DNA of 64,000 nucleotides from PHAA01 sp022706565 (GCA_040769385.1 JAXGLD010000002.1:62001-126000), one strand, 5' to 3'; counted from the stretch's first letter, positions 1 to 7,886 are shown. Numbers and translations: made by a program. The notes: generated by a model from the sequence alone, not told the origin.

Positions 1-1738
1 TCAAGCCGGCTTTACCCAGCAACTCGATCTCTTGGGCGGCAAAGTTGCCAGTGATATCATTGAATACCTGCCCAGTGGGAGTCGGTAATACCGGCCGGCC
101 TTGATTGTCCAGTCGTGTACCGTCCAAGGCATCCAGCATCCGAAAACCAGGTTGGCCGTCAGGCACTTTGGGCAAGTACACCAATCGCATCTCAGTTTCT
201 CCCTTGGCAGTGGAATAATAAGCGGAGTAGGTTAGAGTAAGAGGCGCTTCCTGCAGATAAATCTGGGCAGCCTTGTCCAGACCAATCACATCATCAGCGG
301 GCGGCAGGGCCGAATAGTCCCAGGTCAGTACATAGGAAGTCACCCGGTTATGAACGCGATCGACAGTGATCTCGGCGCCATTGCCCGGAAACGGTATCCC
401 CTCATGGATGCGGTTGAATCTAAAGCTCCAGGTAGGCCACTCCGAGACTGGCCTGGTATCAGCCGGTCCACCGGCAGCATCCGGATTCAATTGGAATTGT
501 TCAAAACGGGCAGCCTGCACCCGGCGGAGGAAGTCTTCGGCCAGGCGGCGGGCTTCAGCCTGGCTGAGGCCAGTGGCAGCCAGATCACCCCTGGGCAGTC
601 CGGCTGTGAAACTCAGCAGCTCACCGCTGCGGGCATTAACGCGGCCATACAGGTATAGGCTGGAGTCCCCGGTACCAGTTGGCGCTGACCAACTGAGACT
701 CCAAATCCGGGTATCGGGATGGCTCCAATCCTTGTCCAGACTGGCGGAACGCAGGACCAGGTCCTTATCCATATCCGCCCATTGGAGGACGATATCGGCG
801 GCTTTTTCCCGGGTGATCAAGCCGGCCAGGTTCTCGATTTCCTCCTGTTCCTGAGGGGTGAGCGGTATTGGCACATTCATGGCCTGATCTTCAGCCATCC
901 CCCCCATTCCCTTGCCTCCCACTCCGGTCACCAGTTGTTCCCGGTCTGGAATCAGGGGTTGCCCCGTAAATGCATCGATTGCTCCATTGGAAGGATGATC
1001 GATAATATAGACCAACATAGGCTTGGCCGCCTCCGATTCAGTGGTCAGCGGCTTCCACTGCTCCGGCAGTCGGTATTCCAGCTTTACGATATCATTTTGG
1101 GTAAAGCTCCGCCGAGCCGCTTCAGCGTTTACCACGCCTTTGGGTTCGGGCAGCGGCAGATGTGACCAGTTGAGGCTGTATCCCACGACTTCACCGTTGG
1201 TGGCATCGATATTGACCCAGGCCCCGATTCCATCCACTGGTATCTGGTTGGCTACCCGGCGCCAGTTGATGGTATATGTAACCGGACCTGAAGAACTTAA
1301 GGGACTGGGCTCCTCATCTTCTATCATGACTAGAGATTCCATGCGGGCGGGTATAACACGCTGCAGCAGTTGGGCTGCCGTCTGCCGGGCTTCGCTCCAG
1401 GAAACAACAGACACGCGGCTGGCGGGGCCAGTCTGGGGCTGCCATTTGTTCATGGCAGTTACCTCCCCGGTATCGGCATCCACCTGGGCACTGAAACTTC
1501 CCCCGGTTTGGTCGGGACGGTTCCAGCTCAGGTACCAAGCCTGTCCGCCCTCGTATTGGTTGAGGCTGGACGAAAAATCTGTAAATTCAGCCGGAATCTC
1601 GAAATTCTGGCGGACCACCTGGATCGCCTGTTCCAGTTCCACCGCCGGCCGGTCGGCTGCGCTTGCGCTGCCCGCCAGGAATAATGCCATCATAACCACC
1701 CACAATCCTGTAATTGCTCGTCTTCCGCCTCTGCCCAT
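1..1738 (-). CDS. YcdB/YcdC-repeat secreted protein with C-terminal SLH domain (3' end outside window)
   Basis: About 580 residues are visible and the frame is open to the window edge, so the C-terminus is missing. The ATG follows AAGGAGG at good spacing. The N-terminus is a signal peptide (basic start, hydrophobic stretch, then Ala-rich cleavage region near residue 28). The mature part has repeated beta-rich segments with the pattern Tyr-x-x-x-Trp and 'D..TGEV' turns typical of YcdB/YcdC (PepSY-like) repeats found in Firmicute cell-surface and spore-associated proteins. The last visible residues (DITGNFAAQEIELLGKAGL) fit the start of an SLH domain, which would anchor the protein to secondary cell-wall polymer. 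The exact role is unknown; family assignment is by recognition, not by alignment. Confidence 0.8.
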   Translation of the reverse strand, partial: MGRGGRRAITGLWVVMMALFLAGSASAADRPAVELEQAIQVVRQNFEIPAEFTDFSSSLNQYEGGQAWYLSWNRPDQTGGSFSAQVDADTGEVTAMNKWQPQTGPASRVSVVSWSEARQTAAQLLQRVIPARMESLVMIEDEEPSPLSSSGPVTYTINWRRVANQIPVDGIGAWVNIDATNGEVVGYSLNWSHLPLPEPKGVVNAEAARRSFTQNDIVKLEYRLPEQWKPLTTESEAAKPMLVYIIDHPSNGAIDAFTGQPLIPDREQLVTGVGGKGMGGMAEDQAMNVPIPLTPQEQEEIENLAGLITREKAADIVLQWADMDKDLVLRSASLDKDWSHPDTRIWSLSWSAPTGTGDSSLYLYGRVNARSGELLSFTAGLPRGDLAATGLSQAEARRLAEDFLRRVQAARFEQFQLNPDAAGGPADTRPVSEWPTWSFRFNRIHEGIPFPGNGAEITVDRVHNRVTSYVLTWDYSALPPADDVIGLDKAAQIYLQEAPLTLTYSAYYSTAKGETEMRLVYLPKVPDGQPGFRMLDALDGTRLDNQGRPVLPTPTGQVFNDITGNFAAQEIELLGKAGL

Positions 1739-1803
1739 CAATTCGACCTCCTTTTTACTTTCCTGCAGCCAACCACCTGCGGCATCCCGATCAAACACGA
1801 AAA

Positions 1804-1821
1804 CCGACCTGAGGAGGTCGG
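1804..1821 (-). terminator. Intrinsic terminator-like hairpin in the leader of the YcdB-SLH gene
   Basis: On the minus strand a 7-bp stem CCGACCT/AGGTCGG is followed by TTTTCGTGTTT. It lies 140 nt after the universal-stress gene and about 65 nt before the YcdB-SLH start codon. It could end the usp transcript or act as an attenuator for the SLH gene; too little room remains downstream for an ordinary separate promoter. Confidence 0.6.
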
Positions 1822-1962
1822 CTGGCGAGATAGAATAAGGATGCGAACCGGAACACGTACCATGTACCAACCGAACCCATATTTTATGACTACATTAATA
1901 CTACATACGAATATGAAGATGGTTTACTTTCAACCTTGTTGGCCCCATTGATGGCAGTTTGG

Positions 1963-2355
1963 CTATTTGACCAGCAAAGCCGGGCAGCTGAGGTTGCGCA
2001 GCAGGTATTCGGATACACTGCCAAACATGAACCGGCCCACCGCCCCGCGGTTATTGGTCCCCATCACCACCACATCGGCCCCGGTGTCTGCGGCTATCTT
2101 GGTTATTACCTTGCCCAGGGACCTGGCCCCGGATTCCATCCTTCTATGTGCGGTAATACCTTGTTCAGCCACTTTGGCAGCCGCTTCCGACTGGATTTTA
2201 ACCAGGAAATCGAACCGGGAGGGATTGTCATCATCAAGATAGGCAGAGGCAATGATTATCTCACCCGATGATAATCTGGCCAGCTGTATGGCCGCCTCCA
2301 GGGCTCTGGCCGCCACCGGACCCTCATCGTAAGCCACCATGATTTTCTTGAACAT
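1963..2355 (-). CDS. Universal stress protein (UspA family)
   Basis: A 130-residue single-domain protein, the normal length of the UspA family. It begins FKKIMVAYDEGPVAARAL, the usual first beta strand and helix, and ends with the nucleotide-binding signature G-x2-G-x9-G-S seen as MGTNNRGAVGRFMFGSVSEY followed by PALLVK. Such proteins are cytoplasmic ATP-binding stress proteins. The ATG is preceded by GGTGAGGTG at a normal distance. It is monocistronic as far as can be seen. The precise stress to which it responds cannot be inferred. Confidence 0.93.
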   Translation of the reverse strand: MFKKIMVAYDEGPVAARALEAAIQLARLSSGEIIIASAYLDDDNPSRFDFLVKIQSEAAAKVAEQGITAHRRMESGARSLGKVITKIAADTGADVVVMGTNNRGAVGRFMFGSVSEYLLRNLSCPALLVK

Positions 2356-2565
2356 AATTACACCTCACCTGCAATTATTAATAAGCTGGTCAGCTAAGTA
2401 GGGGCATTAGAAAACAGCTGTCGTCCTGTAGAGCTATCTCCAGCGTTGCCATGGTAGAAACTGATCACCTTTTAACTTCATCATACTGTACTCGATGATA
2501 TTTTACAAAAAAGGTACTCTGCACCTAATAGGTACCAATTTCTAGTCAATGGGAGGCCCAATTGC

Positions 2566-2865
2566 CTAGTCCCGCTTCAGTTCATCCAGTCTGACCTTGC
2601 GGTCAGCGGATATCAGGCGATTTAGATACTCGGTGATCGACAACCCGTCCTGGCGGGCGATGGCCTGCAAATATTGGAAATCCTCCGGGCTGAAGGCTAG
2701 ATTTATACGGGAGTTGTCACGCCCCTTGGATTCGATGCTGACTGTTGGAGCCGCCAGTTGCGATTCCGGAGGTCTGGCAGCGGGATCGGTATCGTTGTCA
2801 GAATGCATTTCGGGGTGGCTGATAAATCTCAGCGCCGGATTGTCTTTGAAATTTTTACGCGCCAT
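2566..2865 (-). CDS. Small ribbon-helix-helix-like partner of ParA
   Basis: A 99-residue protein: a basic start (MARKNFKDNPALRF), a polar low-complexity middle, then a C-terminal segment (RINLAFSPEDFQYLQAIA, followed by LSITEYLNRLI) with the beta strand-helix-helix pattern of ribbon-helix-helix DNA-binding proteins. I chose the ATG, which has AGGGGGG eight bases upstream; a TTG two codons earlier is too near that site. It overlaps the end of the ParA gene by 11 bases, so translation is coupled. By analogy with ParA/RHH pairs it is probably the DNA-binding or regulatory partner of the ATPase; function is inferred. Confidence 0.75.
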   Translation of the reverse strand: MARKNFKDNPALRFISHPEMHSDNDTDPAARPPESQLAAPTVSIESKGRDNSRINLAFSPEDFQYLQAIARQDGLSITEYLNRLISADRKVRLDELKRD

Positions 2866-3679
2866 TGGCAAATCCCCCCTTCATGAATTGTTCAGTAAAA
2901 GCCAGATAATCCTGGGCAGCCTTGCACCGTGGCGCATAACTGAACAGATCCTGGCGGGAGGCCTGAGCCTCTTTAACGGCCACTCCTTCTCGAATTGGGT
3001 TTTTATAAACAAAGGTCTGCATCTGCTGCGCAGTTTCCTCTATCATTTCGCTCAGGTCACGGCTCAGCACGCTTCTCGGATTGTGGCGGGTCAGAAGCAC
3101 TCCTTTTAAAACCAGCCCGGGATTGGTATAGCGCTGCACGGCCTGGATGGTACCATATAGCTGCCATATGCCCTGCAGGCTGTATATGTCGGCCTGCGCG
3201 GTAATAACCACGCTATCACTGGCGGTGAGGGCATTGATGGTCAAGATACCCAGACTTGGGGGAGTGTCGATGATTATGTAGTCGTAGTCGGCGCGGACGC
3301 TGCGCAGGGCTTCCTGCAGGCGGTATTCCTTCCCTATCGCGGTCATTTCCAGGTCAATTCCGCTCAATGTTTTGGATGCCGGGATTATTTCCCGTACAGC
3401 TGTTTCGGTCCGGTCCGCCTGATGCCCGGAGATTCTCTGGCCTGGCTCAAACCTGGTGGTGTAAATCGCTGAGGCAACTGGTATTTTCCCCGTCAGCACC
3501 TCGTAGGTACCATAGGGTTGACCCTCCGCCCGCATGGTGAAGGTCAGATTGGCCTGGGGATCCATGTCCACCATCAATACCCGGCGACCTTTCCGGGTCA
3601 AAGCCGCACCGAGAGCCCCGGCTGTAGTAGTCTTGCCGGTTCCGCCTTTTTGGGTAGCTATGGTAATGATCTCGCTCAT
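2855..3679 (-). CDS. ParA/Soj-family ATPase
   Basis: A 274-residue deviant Walker-type ATPase. Visible: the ParA P-loop KGGTGKTTT near residue 11, switch DMDPQANLT near 40, and Walker B IIIDTPPSLG near 135. A segment of about 40 residues between 70 and 110 (FEPGQRISGHQADRTET) looks like an insertion relative to short Soj proteins. ParA ATPases bind DNA non-specifically and move chromosomes, plasmids or protein clusters. The partner here is a small RHH-like protein, not a classical ParB, so this is probably an accessory positioning pair. The ATG has GGGGAGTGAG upstream. It is divergent from a c-di-GMP-riboswitch operon. Confidence 0.92.
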   Translation of the reverse strand: MSEIITIATQKGGTGKTTTAGALGAALTRKGRRVLMVDMDPQANLTFTMRAEGQPYGTYEVLTGKIPVASAIYTTRFEPGQRISGHQADRTETAVREIIPASKTLSGIDLEMTAIGKEYRLQEALRSVRADYDYIIIDTPPSLGILTINALTASDSVVITAQADIYSLQGIWQLYGTIQAVQRYTNPGLVLKGVLLTRHNPRSVLSRDLSEMIEETAQQMQTFVYKNPIREGVAVKEAQASRQDLFSYAPRCKAAQDYLAFTEQFMKGGFANGA

Positions 3680-3842
3680 AACTCACTCCCCTCTGCCTGT
3701 CCCTTGTTCCCAACACCCTGTTATCGTATTGTTTGGAAATCGAGGTTTTAGTCGAATTAGTATTATTATATTGTTTTTTCGATTCAGATACAGGTAATTG
3801 TCTGTTATTTCCCTCAAATCCAGAATATTATGGGAAAAACCC

Positions 3843-3871
3843 TTGACATATTTTGGACAGTAGTTTAACCT
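3843..3871 (+). promoter_or_regulatory. Sigma-A-type promoter for the riboswitch operon
   Basis: TTGACA, a 17-bp spacer, then TAACCT. The predicted start site falls just before the aptamer, which makes the assignment convincing although the -10 box is imperfect. Confidence 0.7.
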
Positions 3872-3890
3872 AGCCTTAACTCTTGAAAAA

Positions 3891-3962
3891 GGCAAACTCG
3901 TCGAAAGGCGAGGACGCAAAGCTATGGGTCTAAGGCCGCAAGGTTATGACTGCCAGGTTGCC
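3891..3962 (+). promoter_or_regulatory. Cyclic di-GMP-I (GEMM) riboswitch aptamer
   Basis: All core GEMM-I blocks are present in order: GGCAAA, a stem capped by a CGAAAG tetraloop, GGACGCAAAGC, a second stem with GGTCTAAGG opposite TATGACTGCCAGG, and a closing TTGCC that pairs with GGCAA. The base before CAAA, which corresponds to G20 of the Vc2 aptamer, is G, as in c-di-GMP binders; the 3',3'-cGAMP variants carry A there. It is followed within 22 bases by an intrinsic terminator, so ligand binding probably controls transcription of the three-gene operon. Confidence 0.93.
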
Positions 3963-3983
3963 GGGAAGATGTAGGGTTTATTG

Positions 3984-4021
3984 AACCTGCAGCGCAACTT
4001 GTGCGTCGGCAGGTTTTTTTG
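3984..4021 (+). terminator. Riboswitch expression platform: intrinsic terminator
   Basis: Stem AACCTGC/GCAGGTT with an inner CGCA/TGCG stem, followed by a run of eight T. It lies between the aptamer and the first structural gene, so it is a regulatory terminator, not an operon end. Whether c-di-GMP turns the operon on or off cannot be told from the sequence alone. Confidence 0.9.
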
Positions 4022-4099
4022 TTTCCCTTTTTTAAGAGCCGGTGCCGGTTGGCTATCCGGGTAATGACCCGGTTATTAAGGGAGAGGAGCGAAGATGCC

Positions 4100-4582
4100 A
4101 TGGGTACGCAGTTATTAAGTAACGAATCCCAGGAGAGTGAAATGGAAATGACCGGAATCGATCCAGAATACATAGTTGAGGTGGAGGCTCTGCAAGCAGA
4201 GATCATGCAGGCCCGCCAAAAGCTGATGGAATCCGAAGCCAAGATGATGGAACTGCAACGAAAACTAGATGATTATGTGGCCAAGGAAAGGCAAATCGCC
4301 GAAGTGATGATCGCCGCCCAAATCAGCGCCCAGAAGACTGAAGCCGCGGCCCGGGCCCAGGCGGAGGTTATCCTGCAGGAGACGGAAGAGACCTTAAGGC
4401 TTAAGCAACGGGAACTAGAATTGCTGCAACTGAAAGCCCAGTCATATAAGGAAGACATCGTCGATAAACTCGAACTGTACAAGTCCTCGGTCGAGAAAAT
4501 CATGCCTGGCGCTGATGATATAAGCTTCACACCTACTCTCTTGAGTGAAGAAAACCTAAGCACCCAGAAACAAATCGTTTAG
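4100..4582 (+). CDS. DivIVA-like coiled-coil protein, first gene of the c-di-GMP operon
   Basis: A 160-residue protein, almost entirely charged heptad-rich helix from about residue 20 to 135 (EVEALQAEIMQARQKL, DYVAKERQIAEVMIAAQ). The Ala/Glu-rich stretch with QKTEAAARAQAEVIL resembles the C-terminal coiled coil of DivIVA/GpsB-type scaffold proteins. The start ATG was chosen because longer reading would begin inside the riboswitch terminator and because GGAGAGGAGCG lies just upstream. No enzymatic motif or membrane segment is visible. It is followed 32 bases later by a second coiled-coil gene, suggesting that the products assemble together. The role is unknown; the DivIVA comparison is by composition and pattern only. 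Confidence 0.8.
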   Translation: MGTQLLSNESQESEMEMTGIDPEYIVEVEALQAEIMQARQKLMESEAKMMELQRKLDDYVAKERQIAEVMIAAQISAQKTEAAARAQAEVILQETEETLRLKQRELELLQLKAQSYKEDIVDKLELYKSSVEKIMPGADDISFTPTLLSEENLSTQKQIV

Positions 4583-4614
4583 AGAACATTTGACACTGAA
4601 GGGGTAATCAAAAG

Positions 4615-5754
4615 ATGGGCAGCGTAACAACCTTAAATAAGCATTCCGGCCGACCGGCCTTGATAAATGAAATGTCGGCCGAGCTTCAAGCTATTATGAA
4701 TCGGGTGCAAACCGTGGAGCAGCAGTCAGCCTATCTGGCGGAGCAAATATCCATCCATGCCCAGCGGCACGATTTCTTAAGTTCCGCCTTGCGGGAGAGT
4801 CGCAAGGTAGCCGACGAGATCAGCAACAGCGCAGAACAACGTGTCAATGCCGTAACAGCACGAGCCCAAAGCATCGTGGCACCCCAGCAAGAGCAAATAA
4901 CCGAACTGAACCTGCAAATCGCCCAGCTGGAGAGCCAAGTCGCGGCCCAGCCATCGCCTGCGTCCGCACCTGACGTGCCGGCCGGCTTTGAAATAACGCC
5001 GCTGACCACCGATGTTGACAACGTGATCGATTTGACCGCCTATTTGCATTCTCCCCAACAACATAAGACCGATGCGGCTGCCGCCATGACTGGCACCGAA
5101 GCCGATCCTGATTCATCGGACGGTGGGCAGCCAATGCCAGCCGAGGCCGCAGTCGAGGTTGACGATGCGGTGGTGGCAGGCGACAGCCCAAGCGAAACCA
5201 CTAGTCAAGTCCAGACCGAATCACCTATATGCCCTAGCGATGGCGATGCGGTTGAGACTATGAATTTTAATATCGAGATCAGGGTATACCACACCCATTC
5301 CGGTGCAGGTTGGCACCGACCCAAACATCGTCACCAATGGAAACTGCAGATACTGGTGGAAGTCCCGGAAGACACTGTCGACGTTGTCTACATTCATGTT
5401 TCGGCCGCGCTAACAGCTACCCTGGCCCGCTTCGACGATGTCCTGCTAAACCGGATGTTCCCCTTCGATCTTATCGAGCCTAGTCATGAAAACATGGCGG
5501 CTTATTTCTTCAACTGCCTCGAAGATACTCTGGCACTGAAAGAACTGATTCTCAAAGAAGTGGTTGTGGTGGAAGATGATACCCCGCAAATTACGGTAAG
5601 CACCCGTAGTACCGACATCGAAGAAATGCTGAAGGGCGAGGACCTGATTCAGGATATACGCGCCAGTCTGCTGGACAAAGCAAAGAATGGGCATGTTGCC
5701 GCTGACCGGCCGGCCAAGAAGAAGTTCGGTTTCTTCAAGAGGAAACAGGACTAG
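4615..5754 (+). CDS. Coiled-coil protein with C-terminal QueD/PTPS-like domain
   Basis: A 379-residue protein. Residues 15-112 form a coiled coil similar in character to the preceding gene product; 113-215 is a Pro/Ala/acidic linker; about 216-325 resembles the 6-pyruvoyl-tetrahydropterin synthase/QueD fold, with the metal-type HRH (238-240), strand QWKLQILVEV, an ARFDDVLLN block where QueD has 'LDHxxLN', PSHENMAAYFF (289-299) where QueD has 'PTxENxAxxxx', and a final VVVVE with conserved-position Glu 320. The catalytic Cys upstream of HxH and the His of the Asp-His pair are absent. The C-terminus is a basic tail (KKKFGFFKRK). Probably a binding or structural module instead of an enzyme. Start follows AAGGGG. 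Confidence 0.75.
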   Translation: MGSVTTLNKHSGRPALINEMSAELQAIMNRVQTVEQQSAYLAEQISIHAQRHDFLSSALRESRKVADEISNSAEQRVNAVTARAQSIVAPQQEQITELNLQIAQLESQVAAQPSPASAPDVPAGFEITPLTTDVDNVIDLTAYLHSPQQHKTDAAAAMTGTEADPDSSDGGQPMPAEAAVEVDDAVVAGDSPSETTSQVQTESPICPSDGDAVETMNFNIEIRVYHTHSGAGWHRPKHRHQWKLQILVEVPEDTVDVVYIHVSAALTATLARFDDVLLNRMFPFDLIEPSHENMAAYFFNCLEDTLALKELILKEVVVVEDDTPQITVSTRSTDIEEMLKGEDLIQDIRASLLDKAKNGHVAADRPAKKKFGFFKRKQD

Positions 5755-5793
5755 ACAGGTTCGTTGACTTCCGACCAATCGAGGAGAATGATC

Positions 5794-6267
5794 ATGCAGC
5801 TTGATTGCTTTCTGGAGTTTAAACATCACCCCAATTATCAAGACAGCGTCATACCGATCCACAAGCATCGCTGGCAAATACGGGTTGCGATCGCCGGCAG
5901 TAAAGGCGATAAGGTCAGTTACAGTGCTTTATTCACCGTAGTCAACTCGGTTTTGAAACGCTATGACCGGTTGGTCATCAACGATGTTCACCCCTTTGAC
6001 AGTATTCGTCCAACCCATGAGAACATCGCCAAATATCTTTTCAATACCATCGATGACGGTGTCAGGAACCTGGGAGGACAACTGAGTAACATCAACATCT
6101 GGGAAGACCTGGAGCTGATAAACCAAATTGAACGCCGCTGCCCGGAATTCGACAGTCTCGATCAGCTTGCCGACCAGGATAAACCAAGCAAGGCGGTTCT
6201 AAGGGCCGGCAGTTCTGCCCGAGGCAAACTGGCCAGCCTGATGCTCAATATCACTCCCCCCTTGTGA
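5794..6267 (+). CDS. Stand-alone QueD/PTPS-like domain protein
   Basis: A 157-residue protein, third in the c-di-GMP operon. It aligns by eye with the C-terminal domain of the previous gene: HKH (23-25) then RWQIRVAIAG, KRYDRLVIND (55-64), RPTHENIAKYLF (72-83) and NIWEDLEL (101-108). This is the order of motifs in QueD and 6-pyruvoyl-tetrahydropterin synthases, but the catalytic Cys is missing and the Asp-His pair reads Asp-Arg. It may still bind a metal through the two histidines. I chose the second ATG, seven bases after GAGGAG. No queuosine or folate genes are nearby, so participation in those pathways is unlikely. Function unknown. Confidence 0.75.
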   Translation: MQLDCFLEFKHHPNYQDSVIPIHKHRWQIRVAIAGSKGDKVSYSALFTVVNSVLKRYDRLVINDVHPFDSIRPTHENIAKYLFNTIDDGVRNLGGQLSNINIWEDLELINQIERRCPEFDSLDQLADQDKPSKAVLRAGSSARGKLASLMLNITPPL

Positions 6268-6292
6268 TAGGTCTGATCCCTCCGCCCACAGC

Positions 6293-6327
6293 ACAAGTCC
6301 GCAGCCATCCCCTGGCTGCGGACTTGT
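6293..6327 (+). terminator. Terminator-like hairpin after the c-di-GMP operon
   Basis: A 15-bp perfect stem (ACAAGTCCGCAGCCA and its complement) with a 5-base loop, followed by ATTGTTCCTG, a weak T tract. It sits between the end of this operon and the convergent PurF-like gene and may protect or end transcripts from both sides. Confidence 0.75.
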
Positions 6328-6383
6328 ATTGTTCCTGCTTTAATCTTTCCCTGATGGTCTGTCTTACAACTGGTATAGGCGCC

Positions 6384-7784
6384 TCATTCCTTGCCGTTCC
6401 AGCAATAGGTGCATATCTTATCCTTGTCTATGCCGATAGCATCCAGCATATCGTTCAGGTCTTGGTATTTGAGACCAGAGAAGTTAAGCTTCTTCTTGAT
6501 ACATTCCACCATACATTCGTATTTGGGATTGGCCGGATCACAATAATCAGAAAATGACTCCGGTTCCTTGCCTTCCAGGTCTATGATCGCCTGCCGGGCT
6601 ACCAGATCCATCTCCGAACGGGAGGTGGAGAAATTGAGGTATTTGCACCCGAATACCAAAGGCGGGCAGGCCGACCGGATGTGGACCTCGCGGGCATTGC
6701 ACTTGTATAGCAGGTCTACTGTTTCCCGCAGCTGGGTGCCCCGCACGATGGAGTCATCACAGAACAATAACCGCTGCCCGGTGACCAATTCCGGCACCGG
6801 CATGAGTTTCATCTTGGCCACCAGATTCCTGATGTTCTGGTCCTGGGGCATGAAGCTCCTGGCCCAGGTAGGCGTGTACTTGATGAAGGGGCGGGCATAA
6901 GGCACTTTGGATTCGTTGGAGTAGCCGATGGCATGTCCCACCCCCGAATCGGGAATGCCGGCCACCAGATCAATCTCCACGTCATCATTCCGGGCCATCA
7001 GGGCCCCATTGCGATAGCGCATATATTCCACGTTAAGGCCTTCATAGGTGGAAGAGGGGTACCCATAGTAAACCCAAAGAAAGGCGCATATCTTCATTTC
7101 ATCCCGGGGCGGGGATACTGGCTGGATACCCTCTGGGGTGAGCAGAATGACTTCCCCCGGTCCCAGTTCGTACCGAAAAACATATCCAAGGTTGGTGAAG
7201 GTACATGATTCGAAGGATGCGCATAAGGCACCCTCTTTCTCCCCCACCACGATCGGGGTTCGCCCATATTTGTCCCGGGATGCATAAATCCCCCGCGGGG
7301 TGAGCAGCAGGATCGAACAAGAGCCCTCGATCAACTCCTGGGCTCTGAGCAACCCGTCCTCAAAAGACTCTTCCTGGTCAATGATTACCGATACCAGTTC
7401 GGTGGGATTGATGTCCCCTTTGCTGGTCTCCAGGAAGTGCATATTGCGGATATTGAAAGCCTGGTCGGTCAACTGGGCCAGATTATTGATCCTGCCCACC
7501 GTGCATATGGCATATTGACCCAGATGGGAACGCACCGTCAAGGGCTGCGGTTCGGTATCACTGATACAGCCTATACCCATATTGCCCTTCATGGACGCCA
7601 TATCAGCCTGGAACTTGGTTCTGAACTGGGTGTTCTCGATGTTGTGGATGGAGCTGTTGAATCCGCTGCCGGTCCAGATGGCCATCCCGCCCCGACTGGT
7701 GCCCAGGTGCGAATGGTAATCCGTCCCGAAAAACACATCCATAACACAGTCTTCTTTAGAAACCACCCCGAAGAATCCACTCAA
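6384..7784 (-). CDS. PurF-like amidophosphoribosyltransferase paralogue lacking the nucleophilic cysteine
   Basis: A 466-residue protein with both PurF domains: an N-terminal Ntn-type glutaminase-like half (FFGVVSKED, GTDYHSHLGTSRGGMA, RDKYGRTPIVVG) and a C-terminal phosphoribosyltransferase half with an intact PRPP loop, FCDDSIVRGTQLRE, near residue 345. True PurF begins Met-Cys-Gly and uses Cys as the nucleophile; here the start reads Met-Ser-Gly. The TTG start is supported by GGGAG upstream, and no nearby alternative gives a Cys. It should not hydrolyse glutamine by the standard mechanism, so it may be ammonia-dependent or regulatory. C-terminal cysteines (ICTYCW) resemble those of some clostridial paralogues. 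No other purine gene is close. Confidence 0.85.
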   Translation of the reverse strand: MSGFFGVVSKEDCVMDVFFGTDYHSHLGTSRGGMAIWTGSGFNSSIHNIENTQFRTKFQADMASMKGNMGIGCISDTEPQPLTVRSHLGQYAICTVGRINNLAQLTDQAFNIRNMHFLETSKGDINPTELVSVIIDQEESFEDGLLRAQELIEGSCSILLLTPRGIYASRDKYGRTPIVVGEKEGALCASFESCTFTNLGYVFRYELGPGEVILLTPEGIQPVSPPRDEMKICAFLWVYYGYPSSTYEGLNVEYMRYRNGALMARNDDVEIDLVAGIPDSGVGHAIGYSNESKVPYARPFIKYTPTWARSFMPQDQNIRNLVAKMKLMPVPELVTGQRLLFCDDSIVRGTQLRETVDLLYKCNAREVHIRSACPPLVFGCKYLNFSTSRSEMDLVARQAIIDLEGKEPESFSDYCDPANPKYECMVECIKKKLNFSGLKYQDLNDMLDAIGIDKDKICTYCWNGKE

Positions 7785-7840
7785 AGCTATTACTCCCTCA
7801 AAAAAAGATTTAATTAAGGCATTTTTCTACCAGCCTTTTT

Positions 7841-7886
7841 ATAATACAACACTGGTATCTATTTTTGTTGTATTCAATTGTATTAT
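7841..7886 (-). repeat. TTGTATT repeats upstream of the PurF-like gene (candidate operator)
   Basis: ATAATACAAC is matched by GTTGTATT 17 bases later and by TTGTATTAT after that, giving a 9-bp perfect inverted repeat between the outer copies. The cluster lies about 60-100 bases upstream of the start codon, where a regulator would bind. It does not resemble the B. subtilis PurR box. Confidence 0.4.

Noticed and set aside
350..1838. Several plus-strand open frames in the first 1.8 kb
   Set aside because: The minus strand has one continuous frame to the window edge with signal peptide and YcdB/SLH features, which explains the region.
4001..4099. Earlier start for the DivIVA-like gene
   Set aside because: It would place the start codon inside the riboswitch terminator hairpin; the later ATG has a strong ribosome site.
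3922..4242. Minus-strand frame across the riboswitch region
   Set aside because: It crosses the aptamer, terminator and the start of a plus-strand gene with good translation signals.
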